DNA from: Paramoeba atlantica
Taxonomy: Eukaryota > Discosea
Assembly (NCBI GenBank): GCA_977017575.1
Contig: CDRNVI010000054.1
Location: forward strand, 1-64,000
DNA length: 64,000 nt
Direction of reading: 5' to 3'
Every line of letters starts with the position of its first letter. Position 1 is the stretch's first letter. Under the pieces are notes generated by a model, which did no database searches, was not told where the DNA came from, and saw nothing but the letters and a program-made list of their open reading frames with translations. A program made the position numbers and the translations under genes. Of this stretch, positions 1 to 9,484 are shown one piece after another.

Positions 1-98
1 CAAATCTCAAAATTCTGGACGATAAAGTGGTGCTGCAACCCCCATGGGTCCCCGCACGCAAAAAATAAAGGGGGGTGCTTTATTCGTGTCGAGGGGTT
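1..98. mobile_element. Right end of a Tc1/mariner-like transposon cut by the window edge
   Basis: The first 98 bases match the inward-reading terminal repeats at 2725-2820 and 2280-2372 (blocks around CTCAAAATT and GGGTGC, then the outer end GAGGGGTT). A TA dinucleotide follows at 99-100, as expected for a Tc1/mariner target. The body lies left of the window. The flank after it is AT-rich and then carries GAGGGGCTG and CCGAACCCGCA blocks, which recur inverted beside the copy at 2725. Confidence 0.7.
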
Positions 99-445
99 TA
101 TATATTATAAAATATATATATATATTTATAAGAATATATAATAATATATATATGAGGGGCTGTGGGTGTGCATCACCGAACCCGCACCGAAACCCGCGCT
201 TTGCATTTGAGGTCGAACGAGGTCTATTTTAGACCCAAAAAATGGGTTGTACACGTACAAAGTAGCTTAAAGTGTAGTTTTTTTAGTTTGTTACCGTACA
301 TAGCCGCCTTACTGTGAAAATACGGTGTACGCTGTATGCGGTGCTGTATACGAACGGTGTATGCATTACACAAATCAAATGTACAATTAATATACCTCTC
401 CACAATACATGCATAATTCTTTTACATTATCCTCCTTTTTATATG

Positions 446-2603
446 ATGAGCCCTGTTGAGAGCAACGAAGATTTCACTTCACGTATGAAAGTAACATCTG
501 CGAGGGATGATGACGTATACGACGTCATTGTCGCATCGCTTATGCGCACCTTCACGAAGCGCAAAACTCCTTTCGCCCCCCCAGCGCTCGTTGTCACTGA
601 GGAGGAGTTGGGAGCCAAGGTGGAAGAATGCGTGAGGCGCGGATCGCGCACGATGGACAGCTACTTACATGCCACACGCTCTGTGTGTGTCGTGGAGGTT
701 AGCTCCCAAGTGCTGCAGCGTGTCATCTTCCACCTTGTGGAGCGCCGAGGACACCTTCTCTTGGATTGTCTGCCACGAGGGGTCTACTTCCTTGCAGAGG
801 CGACGCGTGATCTGGAAGCTTTCTTGGAACAGAACCCTCTCTACGCCCCTCCTCATGAAGGAGCTGTGGGGGAGTTCGTGGAGAACGTGTGGCGTTCTGT
901 TTCAGGAAAGCGTTCCAGATCATGCACTCTGTGGCGCAAACGGAAGAGTGGCCAGGGTAAAGAAAAATGTAGCAGAGGAATCCCTTTCTTCTACGGTGAT
1001 CTCTTCACCCAACTTGCGCACTCAACCTTCCTCGCTCCCTCAACCTTCGCTTGGGGAAGCCCCTTTGAAGCCACGTTCCTCTCGCGTGATGCGCTTTCCT
1101 TCCCTTTAGTTTTCCCTCGCAGAAGCGAACGTTTCCCGCACAAAGTGTACGTAAGAGAAAAAGAGTTCTAATTCAAGAGAAGTGATAAGCTCGTTTTTTT
1201 TGAAGTTTGAAGTGCTAACCTTTATATCATTCATTTTTTAGATATCATGCATCTTGTATCATGAATAAGTTAGGTATCTTACCCATGAATGTCATCTTAT
1301 ATGTATCATGAATAAGTTAGGTATCTTACCCATGAATGTCATCTTATATGTATCATGAATAAGTTAGGTATCTTACCCATGAATGTCATCTTATATGTAT
1401 CATGAATAAGTTAGGTATCCTACCCATGAATGTCATCTTATAAACCCCTCCGCACCAATAAGGCACCCGCCCTTAACTTTTCAGCCAATTGTCCGTTTGG
1501 GGTGATTTTTGTTGCATTTTGCAGATCTCAACACAAAGACTTTGCGCGTGAAGAAATGAGACAAAAAGAAACCAATACCTATATTTTAGGTAGAGATTAC
1601 GATTTTCTCACTTTTTCTCCGTTACTCGCCACACAAGCTTTGAGGCGAGCATCGAAGCTCAAAACCGAATCATCAATATATTCTTGAGGCAATTTACGCC
1701 AAGCTTTACGTACGCTTTTTATGAGATCTTCTTTAGTTGCAGGATTGTATTCATCTACAAGATTTTGTACCATGCTCCACACGTTTTCTATTGGTGAGAG
1801 ATCGTGGGAGTTGAGCGGACAATTTTTCAATAATTTCATGTTGCCGTCCTCAAGGTACGCTTTTGTTTCCTTGGCAGTCTAAGGTGTTGCCCCATCTTGC
1901 TGAAAAATACAGTTTGGGGTGAATGGTGCTTTTTTTAATGTTTTAATGTACGAAACACATGTAATTGAGATGGGTGGGAGAACAACAAGGTGTCTTTTTA
2001 TTCTGTTTTTTACTTCAGGGCTCAGAGTATAAACATTTTCAGGCGAATTGTTTTTCAAATATTTTCGAATATGTTTCACATTGACATTAAACTCGCGGGC
2101 TAGTTGCCTTATCGCAACCCTTTGGCCAAGCCTCATGCGCAATAACACTTTTCCACTTTCTGTAAGACCACCCCTGGGAAGTCGATACGTATTTCTTGAC
2201 ATGAAAAGTGATTTTTTTAAAAAAAAATCCAACTCTTTTTTAGTTTTCGAAATGACCTAAAGACAACGGGAACGAACAGGTCTCAAAATTTTGCACGATA
2301 AAGTGGTGCGATAACCCCCCTAGCCCCCTCGCGCAAAAATAAGGGTGGGTGCCTTTTTGATGCGGAGGGGTTTATGTATCATGAATAAGTTAGGTATCTT
2401 ACCCATGAATGTCATCTTACTTTTTGTTTTCTCTCTAGGCGTCCTGCAATTCTATCATGTACGGCATTACCAGAGAGCAACTCACAGATTTTTTTCTTGA
2501 GCTACAGAGAGCAAGTCCTTTTGTCGCCACGGACACTGATCTCAGACGCCTTAGCTCTTCCTTAGCTATGTGCGCTTTGAACTGCACATGGGAGCAACTG
2601 TAA
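446..2603 (+). CDS. Unidentified putative host protein, two exons (446-1150 and 2439-2603)
   Basis: Unrecognised. A frame without stops covers 446-1150 (about 235 codons; it stays open back to 314, so the start is uncertain). At 1151 it meets GTAAGAG, a good 5' splice site, and at 2421-2438 there is a pyrimidine-rich tract ending in CTCTCTAG. Exon 2 (2439-2603) continues in phase for 54 codons to TAA. The protein is charged and mixed in composition, with no signal peptide or membrane segment that I can see, and it resembles no retroelement in the window. The interval between the exons holds a minisatellite and a mariner copy, which suits an intron. Alternatives are a single-exon ORF ending at 1171, or a fragment of an unknown repeat. 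Cis-introns are rare in trypanosomatids and commoner in diplonemids and euglenids. Confidence 0.35.
1253..1440. repeat. 47-bp minisatellite, four units (fifth unit at 2373-2419)
   Basis: Four head-to-tail 47-bp units containing ATGAATAAGTTAGGTATC are nearly identical. A fifth unit follows the mariner copy at 2373-2419. The transposon entered at the TA where two units join, so the array was originally at least five units long. Confidence 0.9.
1443..2372 (-). mobile_element. Tc1/mariner-like transposon inserted in the minisatellite
   Basis: A 930-bp element with ends AACCCCTCCGC...GCGGAGGGGTT, flanked by TA at 1441-1442 and 2373-2374. Removing it with one TA restores the 47-bp repeat period exactly. 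The right terminal repeat (about 95 bp) matches those at 1-98 and 2725-2820; the left end matches only for about 35 bp. A defective transposase lies on the minus strand. Confidence 0.85.
1597..2232 (-). pseudogene. Tc1/mariner-like transposase, internally deleted
   Basis: The minus-strand frame from 2232 to 1879 encodes an N-terminal helix-turn-helix (RLPRGGLTESGKVLL, then LAREFNVNVKHIRKYL) and soon reaches CIFQQDGATP, the second catalytic Asp region. A stop and frame change follow at 1840-1880. The frame 1839-1597 then gives HDLSPIENVW, the last acidic catalytic motif of Tc1/mariner DDE enzymes. Total length is about 200 aa against the usual 340, and the segment with the first catalytic Asp is missing. 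It cannot be active. Its relative at 2900 shares the HTH. Confidence 0.8.
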
Positions 2604-2639
2604 GATTTACAGCCCATGTGGATTGCTCCCGAAACTCCT

Positions 2640-2697
2640 CCTCTATCCATCAGGATAGAGGCCGAACCCGCACCGAACCCGCGCCGAACCCGCGATC
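2640..2697. repeat. Hairpin and short tandem repeats after the putative gene
   Basis: A perfect 9-bp stem with a 4-nt loop (CCTCTATCC/GGATAGAGG, 2640-2661) is followed by about three 11-bp CCGAACCCGCR units. The same 11-bp motif occurs near 177-200. Function unknown; it could be a 3' end structure of the gene upstream. Confidence 0.5.
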
Positions 2698-2724
2698 CGC
2701 AGCCCCTCATATATATATATTATA

Positions 2725-3145
2725 AACCCCTGGCCACCAATAAGGCACCCCCCTTATTTTTTGCATGAGGGGGTATGGCAGGGTTATCATACCATGTTTT
2801 CGTTCAAAATTTTGAGATCTGTACGTTCCCGCTGTTTTTAGCTCATGAAAAATAAAAAAATAAAAAAATATTTTACCACTTTAACATTAGGGTCGATTTA
2901 TGAAAAAATCATTCCGCAGGCCTCCGAAAGGTGGCCTCAGCCCCCTGGGGAAGGAACTCATGCTTTTAAGGTTTCAAGATGGCATCCCAAAGAAACGAAT
3001 AGCACGTGAATTGAATGTAAGCGTGAAATACATTCGAAAATACCTCCGTGATCACCCCAAAATTGAGACGAAAAAAAGCCTAAAGAAATCCCCACAGAAA
3101 AAAAAAATAAAGTCTCGTAAAAAAAGGATTGAAACCATTATTTAG
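2725..3145 (+). mobile_element. Second Tc1/mariner-like copy, 3' truncated
   Basis: It starts AACCCC after TA (2723-2724) with a terminal repeat to about 2820 that ends in CAAAATTTTGAG. A transposase start follows. The element stops at about 3145, where a minus-strand LINE-B begins, so the catalytic region and right end are missing. Confidence 0.75.
2900..3145 (+). pseudogene. Tc1/mariner-like transposase N-terminal fragment (81 aa)
   Basis: KGGLSPLGKELMLLRF then ARELNVSVKYIRKYLRD is the DNA-binding HTH, closely similar to the start of the copy at 2232-1879. A Lys-rich tail follows and the frame ends at the junction with LINE-B. No DDE residues remain. Confidence 0.75.
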
Positions 3146-4330
3146 AAACGATGTTTTAATGTTGACGGTGTCAAACCAAGTCCTCCTAGGTGTTGTGGAA
3201 GTGACGATAGCTTGATAGAGATAGGATCAGCAAAGAACCAGTGCGACACAATATCATTAACTTGTTCATCAAATTTTTGGGCCATAAGAAGCGAGTCTTC
3301 TGGACGGTGCACACGCAGGTGATAATCATGACGTGGGAGTGCACAGCGTTGCAGTACAGCCAGTGAAATGTTGCTGGGCCCCATTCGACGAAGCCTACGG
3401 AACAGGCATTGGTGCTTCTTTAGTTTTTTGACCAGAAGTGAGCTGACCTCTTGGTGATCCCCGATGTAGGCTCCAAGGATTTTGATTGTCTTGTCAGAAT
3501 GGGTGACGCCTAGGGAGCGAAGAGCATCAGGATGACTGTTCCGATTCTTACTGCTCTCAGCGTTGAACCATTCTGATTTTGAATAATTTATGTGCAGGCC
3601 AAGGTCAGTGGATAGCTCTCTGAGATGCAAGAACGCGGCTTTGTAAACTTGAGAAAGTAATTTTGATTACGTCTTATATCGAAAACATATGGCATTATTA
3701 TCATTATTGTTGTACGTGTTAGAACATTTCCGCTATTTGAATTCACAATGATGCGGAATCGAAATTACCAGTGAGATGCGATTTTTTGAGGACAATGTAA
3801 CGTCATCCATGTATGCTCTAATTTTCACTTCTGGAAAAAGATCAGAGACTTCCACCAACGCACCTTGTATTAGTGAACAAAAGTACATAGAGGAAAGAGC
3901 TGAGCCTTGCCGCACTCCGGAAGTGCTCTGAAGTATAGAATGTAGTCGATTGTTGGCAAAGAAGAGCAGGTCCGAGGGATTTCCGTATTCGCAATAAAAC
4001 ATGCGCATAAACGGCTTGAAAACTTTGTGCGCCTGCAGGGATTGAGCAATTGCTGAGCGCTGTGCAGTGTTATATGCGTTGGTGTAATCTACCGAAAGAA
4101 TAGTGTGTCCGTTGCTGTAGTCATCAAGAAGCTCGTGAACGATTCCTTCACATGCATTTTTTTCTAAGACACCACGTTGCAGAGGGTGGAAGAACCTTTT
4201 CAACGAGTCTTCATGACGTTGCAGCAGGATTGAGCCACTTATTTTGAGCATTGTGTCACCCATCGCTATCGGTCTTACCCCGTTATTCGGCTTTGCTAAG
4301 GCTAAATTCATTAAACTGCCAGAACGCGTT
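3142..4330 (-). pseudogene. LINE-B reverse transcriptase fragment, interrupted
   Basis: Reading the minus strand from about 4320, LALAKPNNGVRPIAMGD enters the RT finger/palm. GVRQGSALSSMYFC and AYMDDVTLSSKN (catalytic YxDD) follow, then the thumb to GGLGLTPSTLKHRF, where it stops against mariner DNA at 3145. The N-terminal third, the CCHC finger and the endonuclease are absent. A 126-bp non-coding insert splits it at 3643-3768, and a stop arises inside that insert. The best relative here is the LINE-B at 33855. About 60 bp upstream of 4320 is unrecognised. Confidence 0.8.
3643..3768. mobile_element. 126-bp non-autonomous derivative of the second VIPER-like family
   Basis: The left part (GTAAACTTGAGAAAG onward, about 95 bp) equals the outer part of repeat A of the element at 43889-51417. 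The last 28 bp (ending GAATCGAAATTAC) equal the outer end of its repeat B. The coding interior is gone. It sits inside the LINE-B RT between the catalytic YxDD block and the next motif, with no clear target duplication, as expected for recombinase-mediated insertion. Confidence 0.7.
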
Positions 4331-4412
4331 CTTCGATTGTCATTCGCCACCGCCAGCAGATGCAGGCGGAAACCACAACTCACGTGACGAAAAAAGTCAA
4401 GACGACGAAACG

Positions 4413-4459
4413 ATCTTACAATAAGGAAAGGTCTTACAATAAGGAAACGTCTTACAATA
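4413..4459. repeat. 18-bp tandem repeat at the 3' tail of a LINE-A copy
   Basis: About 2.7 units of TCTTACAATAAGGAAA(G/C)G lie directly after (minus-strand sense) the conserved 3' UTR end of the LINE-A fragment 4460-5168. Other LINEs here also end in short tandem repeats instead of poly(A). Confidence 0.7.
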
Positions 4460-5168
4460 GTGTTGTAATTTCATTATTCATTCTTTATATTCAACGAACT
4501 TGAATTTGAGATTTTGATTCACTTTTTATTAAGAACAGTGACAAAGAACACTACATAAGAAAAAGGTCTGTTTCAAAGTAAACTTCGTATCCTGACATCT
4601 TCGTCTTCTTTTCTTCGTCTGACGCAATCGTCTCAAAAGGTGAGTTCACTTTCTTTTCTGTCCCGTGATATGTATTTCCTAAGTTGTGAGTACGCCACTG
4701 CACCATTCAGCTCCTGTAACAATACCTGGAACTCTGATTTGATTTGTTGTCTCTGACTTCCGCTAGCGTCCGCAAGTGCTGAGAGCAGGGATTGCGTGTT
4801 CGTGTGCATCGCGCCTCCTGACAGGATGGGGATACATTGAAAGGAGCTTTCCGATATTTTTCCAGATTTCACGTATGTGTCGTGTTTGCGCTTGGAGGCC
4901 TCTCGAAACAGCTGGGCGCATTTCGTCGCAAGATTGGAGGGAGCGAGTTCATGTACAACGGTTAGGTCGTAATATATTTCCCCACTTGCCCAATAGATAA
5001 CGAGATCTGGCCCGGACCGACGGAAAGATCTGCCTCCACATGCTCGTTCGTGGGTCCGTTTGTGGTTTGGTTCAACCATCTCGTTGCATTGTGTGCAACG
5101 GAGGGTGGAAAAAGTTCGAGGCTCCTTTTCACACGGAATGCCGGTTTTTAAACACAGTTCGAGGAGAT
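4460..5168 (-). pseudogene. LINE-A C-terminal fragment (finger and endonuclease) with 3' UTR
   Basis: Nearly identical to 26439-27135, so it is a recent 5'-truncated copy of the LINE-A at 26435-30915. The coding part (5168-4633) starts at ELCLKTGIPCEKEPR, has the Cys/His block RCTQCNEMVEPNHKRTHERAC, and keeps the restriction-like endonuclease core RSGPDLVIYW...YYDLTVVHE. RT is missing. Everything upstream of 5168 belongs to another copy on the opposite strand. Confidence 0.85.
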
Positions 5169-5430
5169 TAAAAAATGCATCCACCCAGAAACTGACTTTC
5201 CACTGTCCATGGAGTCTTTGGCGCAACAAACTAAACAATTGAAAGTTGGCAGCAGATTTGTATTAGCTTGGTGTTTCGATAGACAAATCAGTCTTAATAT
5301 CTCAGTCGGAAGTGTGTTAGCCTCAATAGGGCGGGGGAAGAAAAAGAAATCAACGTCTTCTCTCCCCTGCATCATAATGAAAGTAAACCATGTTAAAACC
5401 AATTTTCCTAGTAATATATCGATTCAATGA
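5169..5430 (+). pseudogene. LINE-A N-terminal fragment with the AW module
   Basis: The frame from about 5169 reads HPETDFPLSMESLAQQ and then FVLAWCFDRQISLNISVGSV, matching the region just before RT in the complete LINE-A at 46838 (KPETEFPLTPQEV, VVAWCFDQQVLLNISAGTV). It ends in unrelated sequence at 5430. The next 114 bases (5431-5544) hold nothing I recognise. Confidence 0.7.
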
Positions 5431-5544
5431 AAGTTTCAGTCCAATCATCCCGACTATTTTTAGTTTCCAATAAACTATATCTATCTGACGAATTATCAAG
5501 GTACCTGGCCAATATAATAAAAACAATCCAATAATAAAAACAAC

Positions 5545-6668
5545 CAGGCGCATCGCTCTCGTTGGCGCAAGAATTCGATAAAGAGATTCGAGGTGTTTTA
5601 AAGAGATGGTGTGGGGCGGACGACGACGCTTTGTCATTAGCTTCGCTCCCTTGCAAAATGGGGGGATTAGGCATAACTTCCACGATCCTGAAACATCGTT
5701 TCCTTTTCGACCTTTCTCGCAATTCTATTGATGAGCATGTCAAAACCATTGAAGCTCCGGTAGAATCAGAGGAAAAACGAAAAGCTAACAAGAACTCAGG
5801 GTCGCAGGGAGCGCGCACCAGCATGAAAAAAATGATGAAAAGTGAACATGAAAAAGTAGCCGCAGAGCTGAGCGGGAATCCTCGATTCGGGAACATCATG
5901 AAAAGATCGCAAGAGTCAAATTACCATCTATTCTCGACCAGCAACTATGTGAATCCTTACCTATTTAAACAAACCCTCACGATGCGTCTAGCGATAAGAC
6001 TGGAGAATGCCCCAGAAACCGTTTCGTGCCCAGGATGTGGAACCATTGAATCACCGAGCAATATTATTCCACATGTGGCCGGCTGTTCGCGATGTGCAGG
6101 AATGAATAGCACAAGGAAACACTCACACATCGTACGGTATTTATCTAACTTGTGTGCCAAAGCAGGGCTGCCATGCGCCATTGAGCCTCGTCTTTATTCA
6201 TCCTTTTTCTGTACAAAGTGCAAATGTTCAATCTCACCCGAAGCCGCAGAAAGACACCCATGTCGCGCTAGAAGAATTAGATCAGGCCCGGATCTAGCAA
6301 TAATGTGGCCTGACGTAGGGGAAGTTTTATACGACGTGACAGTGATCCATACATGTTGCAGTGGATATCGTAAACAAAGCAGCAGAGCTCTTTTACAAAG
6401 TGCAGTGGAACGAAAACATCGGAAATATATAGTGGAAAAAGGTCTGGAACCAGAATATTTTCGATGTATAGCGGTAACAGACTGTGGGTTAATGCATGAA
6501 GAAACGAAGAACCTAATCAAAACCCTGGCGAAAAGGGCTGAGCTTGATTTCCAAAACACGCGAGATTCCTTTCAACTAGAAATCGAGAAATTTGCAGCTT
6601 ACACTGTCGTATCACAATTACGACAATACATCTCAGCAGAACAATGGCTAGGAGGCCTCAGCCATTGA
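5545..6668 (+). pseudogene. LINE-B C-terminal half: RT thumb, CCHC finger, endonuclease
   Basis: A 5'-truncated LINE-B, open from about PGASLSLAQEFDKEI to its natural stop. It holds the RT thumb (CKMGGLGITSTILKHRF), a basic linker, the CCHC-type finger CPGCGTIESPSNIIPH...CSRC, a second Cys block (CTKCKCSISPEAAERHPC) and the restriction-like endonuclease IRSGPDLAIMWPDVGEVLYD. The catalytic palm is missing, so it is a fossil, but this part has no internal stop. Segment 5711-6278 is duplicated at 6931-7498 with one difference seen. Confidence 0.85.
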
Positions 6669-6830
6669 AAAATAAAGTTCGCAAAAAGAACCCTTGTCAA
6701 GACCGCTTATTTTCCTCTGCGTCAAGTGGCAACTAAAAGAACATAGGAGGCCTCAGCCATTGAAAAATAAAGTTCGCAAAAAGAAACCGTGTCAAGACCG
6801 CTTATTTTCTCTGCGTAAAGTTGCAACTAA
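6650..6830 (+). repeat. Tandemly duplicated LINE-B 3' end
   Basis: The last codons plus 3' UTR (AGGAGGCCTCAGCCATTG through GCAACTAAA) occur twice, at 6650-6735 and about 6744-6830, with a few differences. The second copy has no ORF body and leads straight into a LINE-A piece. Likely a retrotransposition or replication by-product. Confidence 0.75.
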
Positions 6831-7899
6831 ATTTCGCCGGCTCCAAAAAATGGGGGCGAGCAATTTTTCATCCCTGATTTTGTCCAAGAGCGTTAACGTT
6901 CGTAATAGGTTTCACATTAGAGTCCACAAGCCTTTCTCGCAATTCTATTGATGAGCATGTCAAAACCATTGAAGCTCCGGTAGAATCAGAGGAAAAACGA
7001 AAAGCTAACAAGAACTCAGGGTCGCAGGGAGCGCGCACCAGTATGAAAAAAATGATGAAAAGTGAACATGAAAAAGTAGCCGCAGAGCTGAGCGGGAATC
7101 CTCGATTCGGGAACATCATGAAAAGATCGCAAGAGTCAAATTACCATCTATTCTCGACCAGCAACTATGTGAATCCTTACCTATTTAAACAAACCCTCAC
7201 GATGCGTCTAGCGATAAGACTGGAGAATGCCCCAGAAACCGTTTCGTGCCCAGGATGTGGAACCATTGAATCACCGAGCAATATTATTCCACATGTGGCC
7301 GGCTGTTCGCGATGTGCAGGAATGAATAGCACAAGGAAACACTCACACATCGTACGGTATTTATCTAACTTGTGTGCCAAAGCAGGGCTGCCATGCGCCA
7401 TTGAGCCTCGTCTTTATTCATCCTTTTTCTGTACAAAGTGCAAATGTTCAATCTCACCCGAAGCCGCAGAAAGACACCCATGTCGCGCTAGAAGAATTTG
7501 CCTTACAAAAAAGGTGGGCTGGGTCTCACGCCTTGCCACCCAACGCGAGAAGCGGCGTACTTTTCTTCCCGCTACGCAGCGCTCGAGCGAGAAAATTCTT
7601 TATCAGCTCGTAAAACTGCCACAACGGAAGAAAACAGTGCTTGCCCCTTGGAAGACGTGCAACAAGTCCCGGAAGATGAAACCGTAACAGCTGCGAAAAT
7701 ACATCGCGATGCATACGAACAACTGGTGAAAGACAATTCTCTGGGCCCAATTCTCAAGACAACGACACAAAAAGGGAATTACGACTGGATAACAGCAGTA
7801 AACCGATACATTCCAACGCGAAAGTTCGAACTAGCCATAATGCCAAGACTCGGAATTGCGCACCCACAGTTACCCGAAAGTATTCTTTGCCCCGGATGC
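6831..7899 (+). pseudogene. LINE-A/LINE-B mosaic fragment, upstream half
   Basis: 6831-6930 is LINE-A RT thumb (FRRLQKMGASNFSSLILSKS). 6931-7498 is LINE-B, a copy of 5711-6278. From 7499 LINE-A resumes (LPYKKGGLGLTPCHPTREAAY) to FELAIMPRLGIAHPQLPE and CPGC at 7899, where the VIPER-like element begins. About 34 LINE-A codons are missing where the LINE-B block sits. The LINE-A part continues at 13586. Confidence 0.8.
6931..7498 (+). repeat. 568-bp segment duplicated from 5711-6278
   Basis: Constant offset of 1220 bp and one difference found by eye (C at 5822, T at 7042). It is LINE-B coding sequence embedded between LINE-A sequence on both sides, so the copying was recent. Confidence 0.9.
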
Positions 7900-8077
7900 T
7901 AATAGTCCACGTTTTGAAATTTAGCCGAGGGGTTGTTATGTATTTGCCTGCTGGCCCTTCGGGGCACATAATTTCTTCAAATTATGATTTGTGTTCTATA
8001 ATTACATGGATTGGATATTCTACTATTTCTTATATATCCTTGTTAGGTTGTTAGTCGTACTACGTTTAAGTTTTTGT
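7900..8077 (+). repeat. VIPER-like repeat A1 (A2 at 13158-13335)
   Basis: 178 bp identical to 13158-13335. It begins TAATAGTCCACG and contains GCCCTTCGGGGC, a short stem with a TTCG loop. Related versions start the solo copies at 37165 and 52239. Confidence 0.9.
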
Positions 8078-9481
8078 ATGAGATCCCAACGATTGCGGGC
8101 TCCGTCGGAGCCACGACAGGAGCGCGATAGATCACCGAAGCGGAATAGGGCGCCGACACCCATTCAGACCTCCTCTTTCCAAGACCATTCCAAGCGTCAG
8201 TCCCTTTCGTGCCCTCCCGTGCGCCCCCCTCTCCCTCCTCTCCCCACGCAGCCGGCTCCGCAGGTATCCGTGCGACCTCCTCCGATTCCCCCTACTCCTG
8301 TCCCAGCGCGCCGAAAGGTACGCCCTTCTGGTAGAGCGCTCAGCCCCGCCCGCGAACCGCCTAGCCCTCTCCCTTCCAACCTTCCCAGTTTGCCTGCGAG
8401 CTCCCTCCCTAGCCCGTACCCATTTCCGCTGGAGGCTCCCGAGCCCCATATGCGACGAAGAGGAACCCTTAACCCTGACCAGGTTGAGGCTTCTCGCTCG
8501 CCGCGCCGTTACGAGGCCCTTGACATTGACCCCGTCGAGTTGCCGCAGCGATCACGCTGTGATGCGCGTGGGATCATGACACAATCCAGCAAAGAAGAGT
8601 TCATCACGAAAGTGATTGACCTTCTGCGCAAGGACTACGAGGTCACCGTCGAGGCTGTATGGTCCCTTCCCCGTGACGGCCTACGGCAGACGGTTATAGG
8701 GTTGGTGCATATGACGCATCCAAAGGACCCTAACTCAACTGAGTTGTTCGCCGAGTGGGATGGGGACAAGAACACTGCCTATCGTTTTCCCCATCCCGAG
8801 ATCAACTACCACTCTTTGGAACTGGCCCATGTTCGGGCGCAGATGCCGGGTGGGAAACCAGTTGAAGATCTGATCCCCACGTTTGAACGCGTCCGTATTA
8901 CGGACCCGAAAGGCTTCTCCCCCTACGATCCGGTTACTTGGCAACCGTGGATCGACACGGATGATTTGTTCAAGCCACGTGAACTCATCCGTGAGCTGCG
9001 CGAAGCTCCGCAGCTTGGGGTACGCTTCAACCCGCCGCCGCAGCGTGAGCGCCTGTTCAAAATGTTAACTGAATGGGTGTACGCTGCGTGCAATACGGAG
9101 GGATGGCTAGAGAAGCACAACCTCGCCGTAGCCCTTCTCATCATCGAAGAGCTTCGCAACCATTATTGGGCTGCGGCGGGCGTTGCTGTCGAGCGTGTGC
9201 AACAGCGGTTGCACCGTGACGACGACCCTCAGGACCGCTATGGTCAGCTTGTTGTGGACGAGCAACTGAGGGGCCGAACCGCTCAGCGTGCTCCCCGCCG
9301 ACGAACCCAGGCGCCATATTGCTTCGCGTGCCACCAGTCTGGCCACTTCCGCTCAAACTGTCCCCAATCATCTCAACACCAAGGGGGACAGTTCCGCAGC
9401 CAACGAACCCCAGCCCAGGATTTTCGAGGCGGGGTGGTGGGCGGCGCCAACCGTTACGGCGCAACACGGGCTTTCCACTAG
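8078..9481 (+). CDS. Gag-like protein with zinc knuckle
   Basis: About 467 aa if started at the Met at 8078, the first codon after repeat A1 (the frame is open from 7991). The first 150 residues are Pro/Arg-rich. A mixed alpha-helical region follows, and near the C-terminus there is one CCHC knuckle, CFACHQSGHFRSNC, typical of nucleic-acid-binding Gag proteins. Expected role: binding and packaging of element RNA. It ends three bases before the recombinase frame begins. Confidence 0.7.
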   Translation: MRSQRLRAPSEPRQERDRSPKRNRAPTPIQTSSFQDHSKRQSLSCPPVRPPLPPLPTQPAPQVSVRPPPIPPTPVPARRKVRPSGRALSPAREPPSPLPSNLPSLPASSLPSPYPFPLEAPEPHMRRRGTLNPDQVEASRSPRRYEALDIDPVELPQRSRCDARGIMTQSSKEEFITKVIDLLRKDYEVTVEAVWSLPRDGLRQTVIGLVHMTHPKDPNSTELFAEWDGDKNTAYRFPHPEINYHSLELAHVRAQMPGGKPVEDLIPTFERVRITDPKGFSPYDPVTWQPWIDTDDLFKPRELIRELREAPQLGVRFNPPPQRERLFKMLTEWVYAACNTEGWLEKHNLAVALLIIEELRNHYWAAAGVAVERVQQRLHRDDDPQDRYGQLVVDEQLRGRTAQRAPRRRTQAPYCFACHQSGHFRSNCPQSSQHQGGQFRSQRTPAQDFRGGVVGGANRYGATRAFH

Positions 9482-9484
9482 GAA

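Larger units (their letters stand above)
1151..2438 (+). other. Putative cis-spliced intron filled with repeats
   Basis: It begins GTAAGAG and ends TTTTCTCTCTAG. It contains five 47-bp repeat units and a 930-bp mariner copy; without the transposon it would be about 360 bp. The splice sites are inferred from motif and reading phase only. Confidence 0.35.

Noticed and set aside
1253-1440. CRISPR-like array (regular 47-bp repeats)
   Set aside because: The units are contiguous with no unique spacers, and the context is eukaryotic.
5545-6668. Group II intron or telomerase-type RT
   Set aside because: The C-terminal CCHC finger plus RSGPD...YD endonuclease is specific to CRE/R2-like LINEs.
8132-8449. 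Arg/Gly-rich minus-strand frame
   Set aside because: Antisense to the Pro-rich Gag-like region; composition is the complement of Pro codons.
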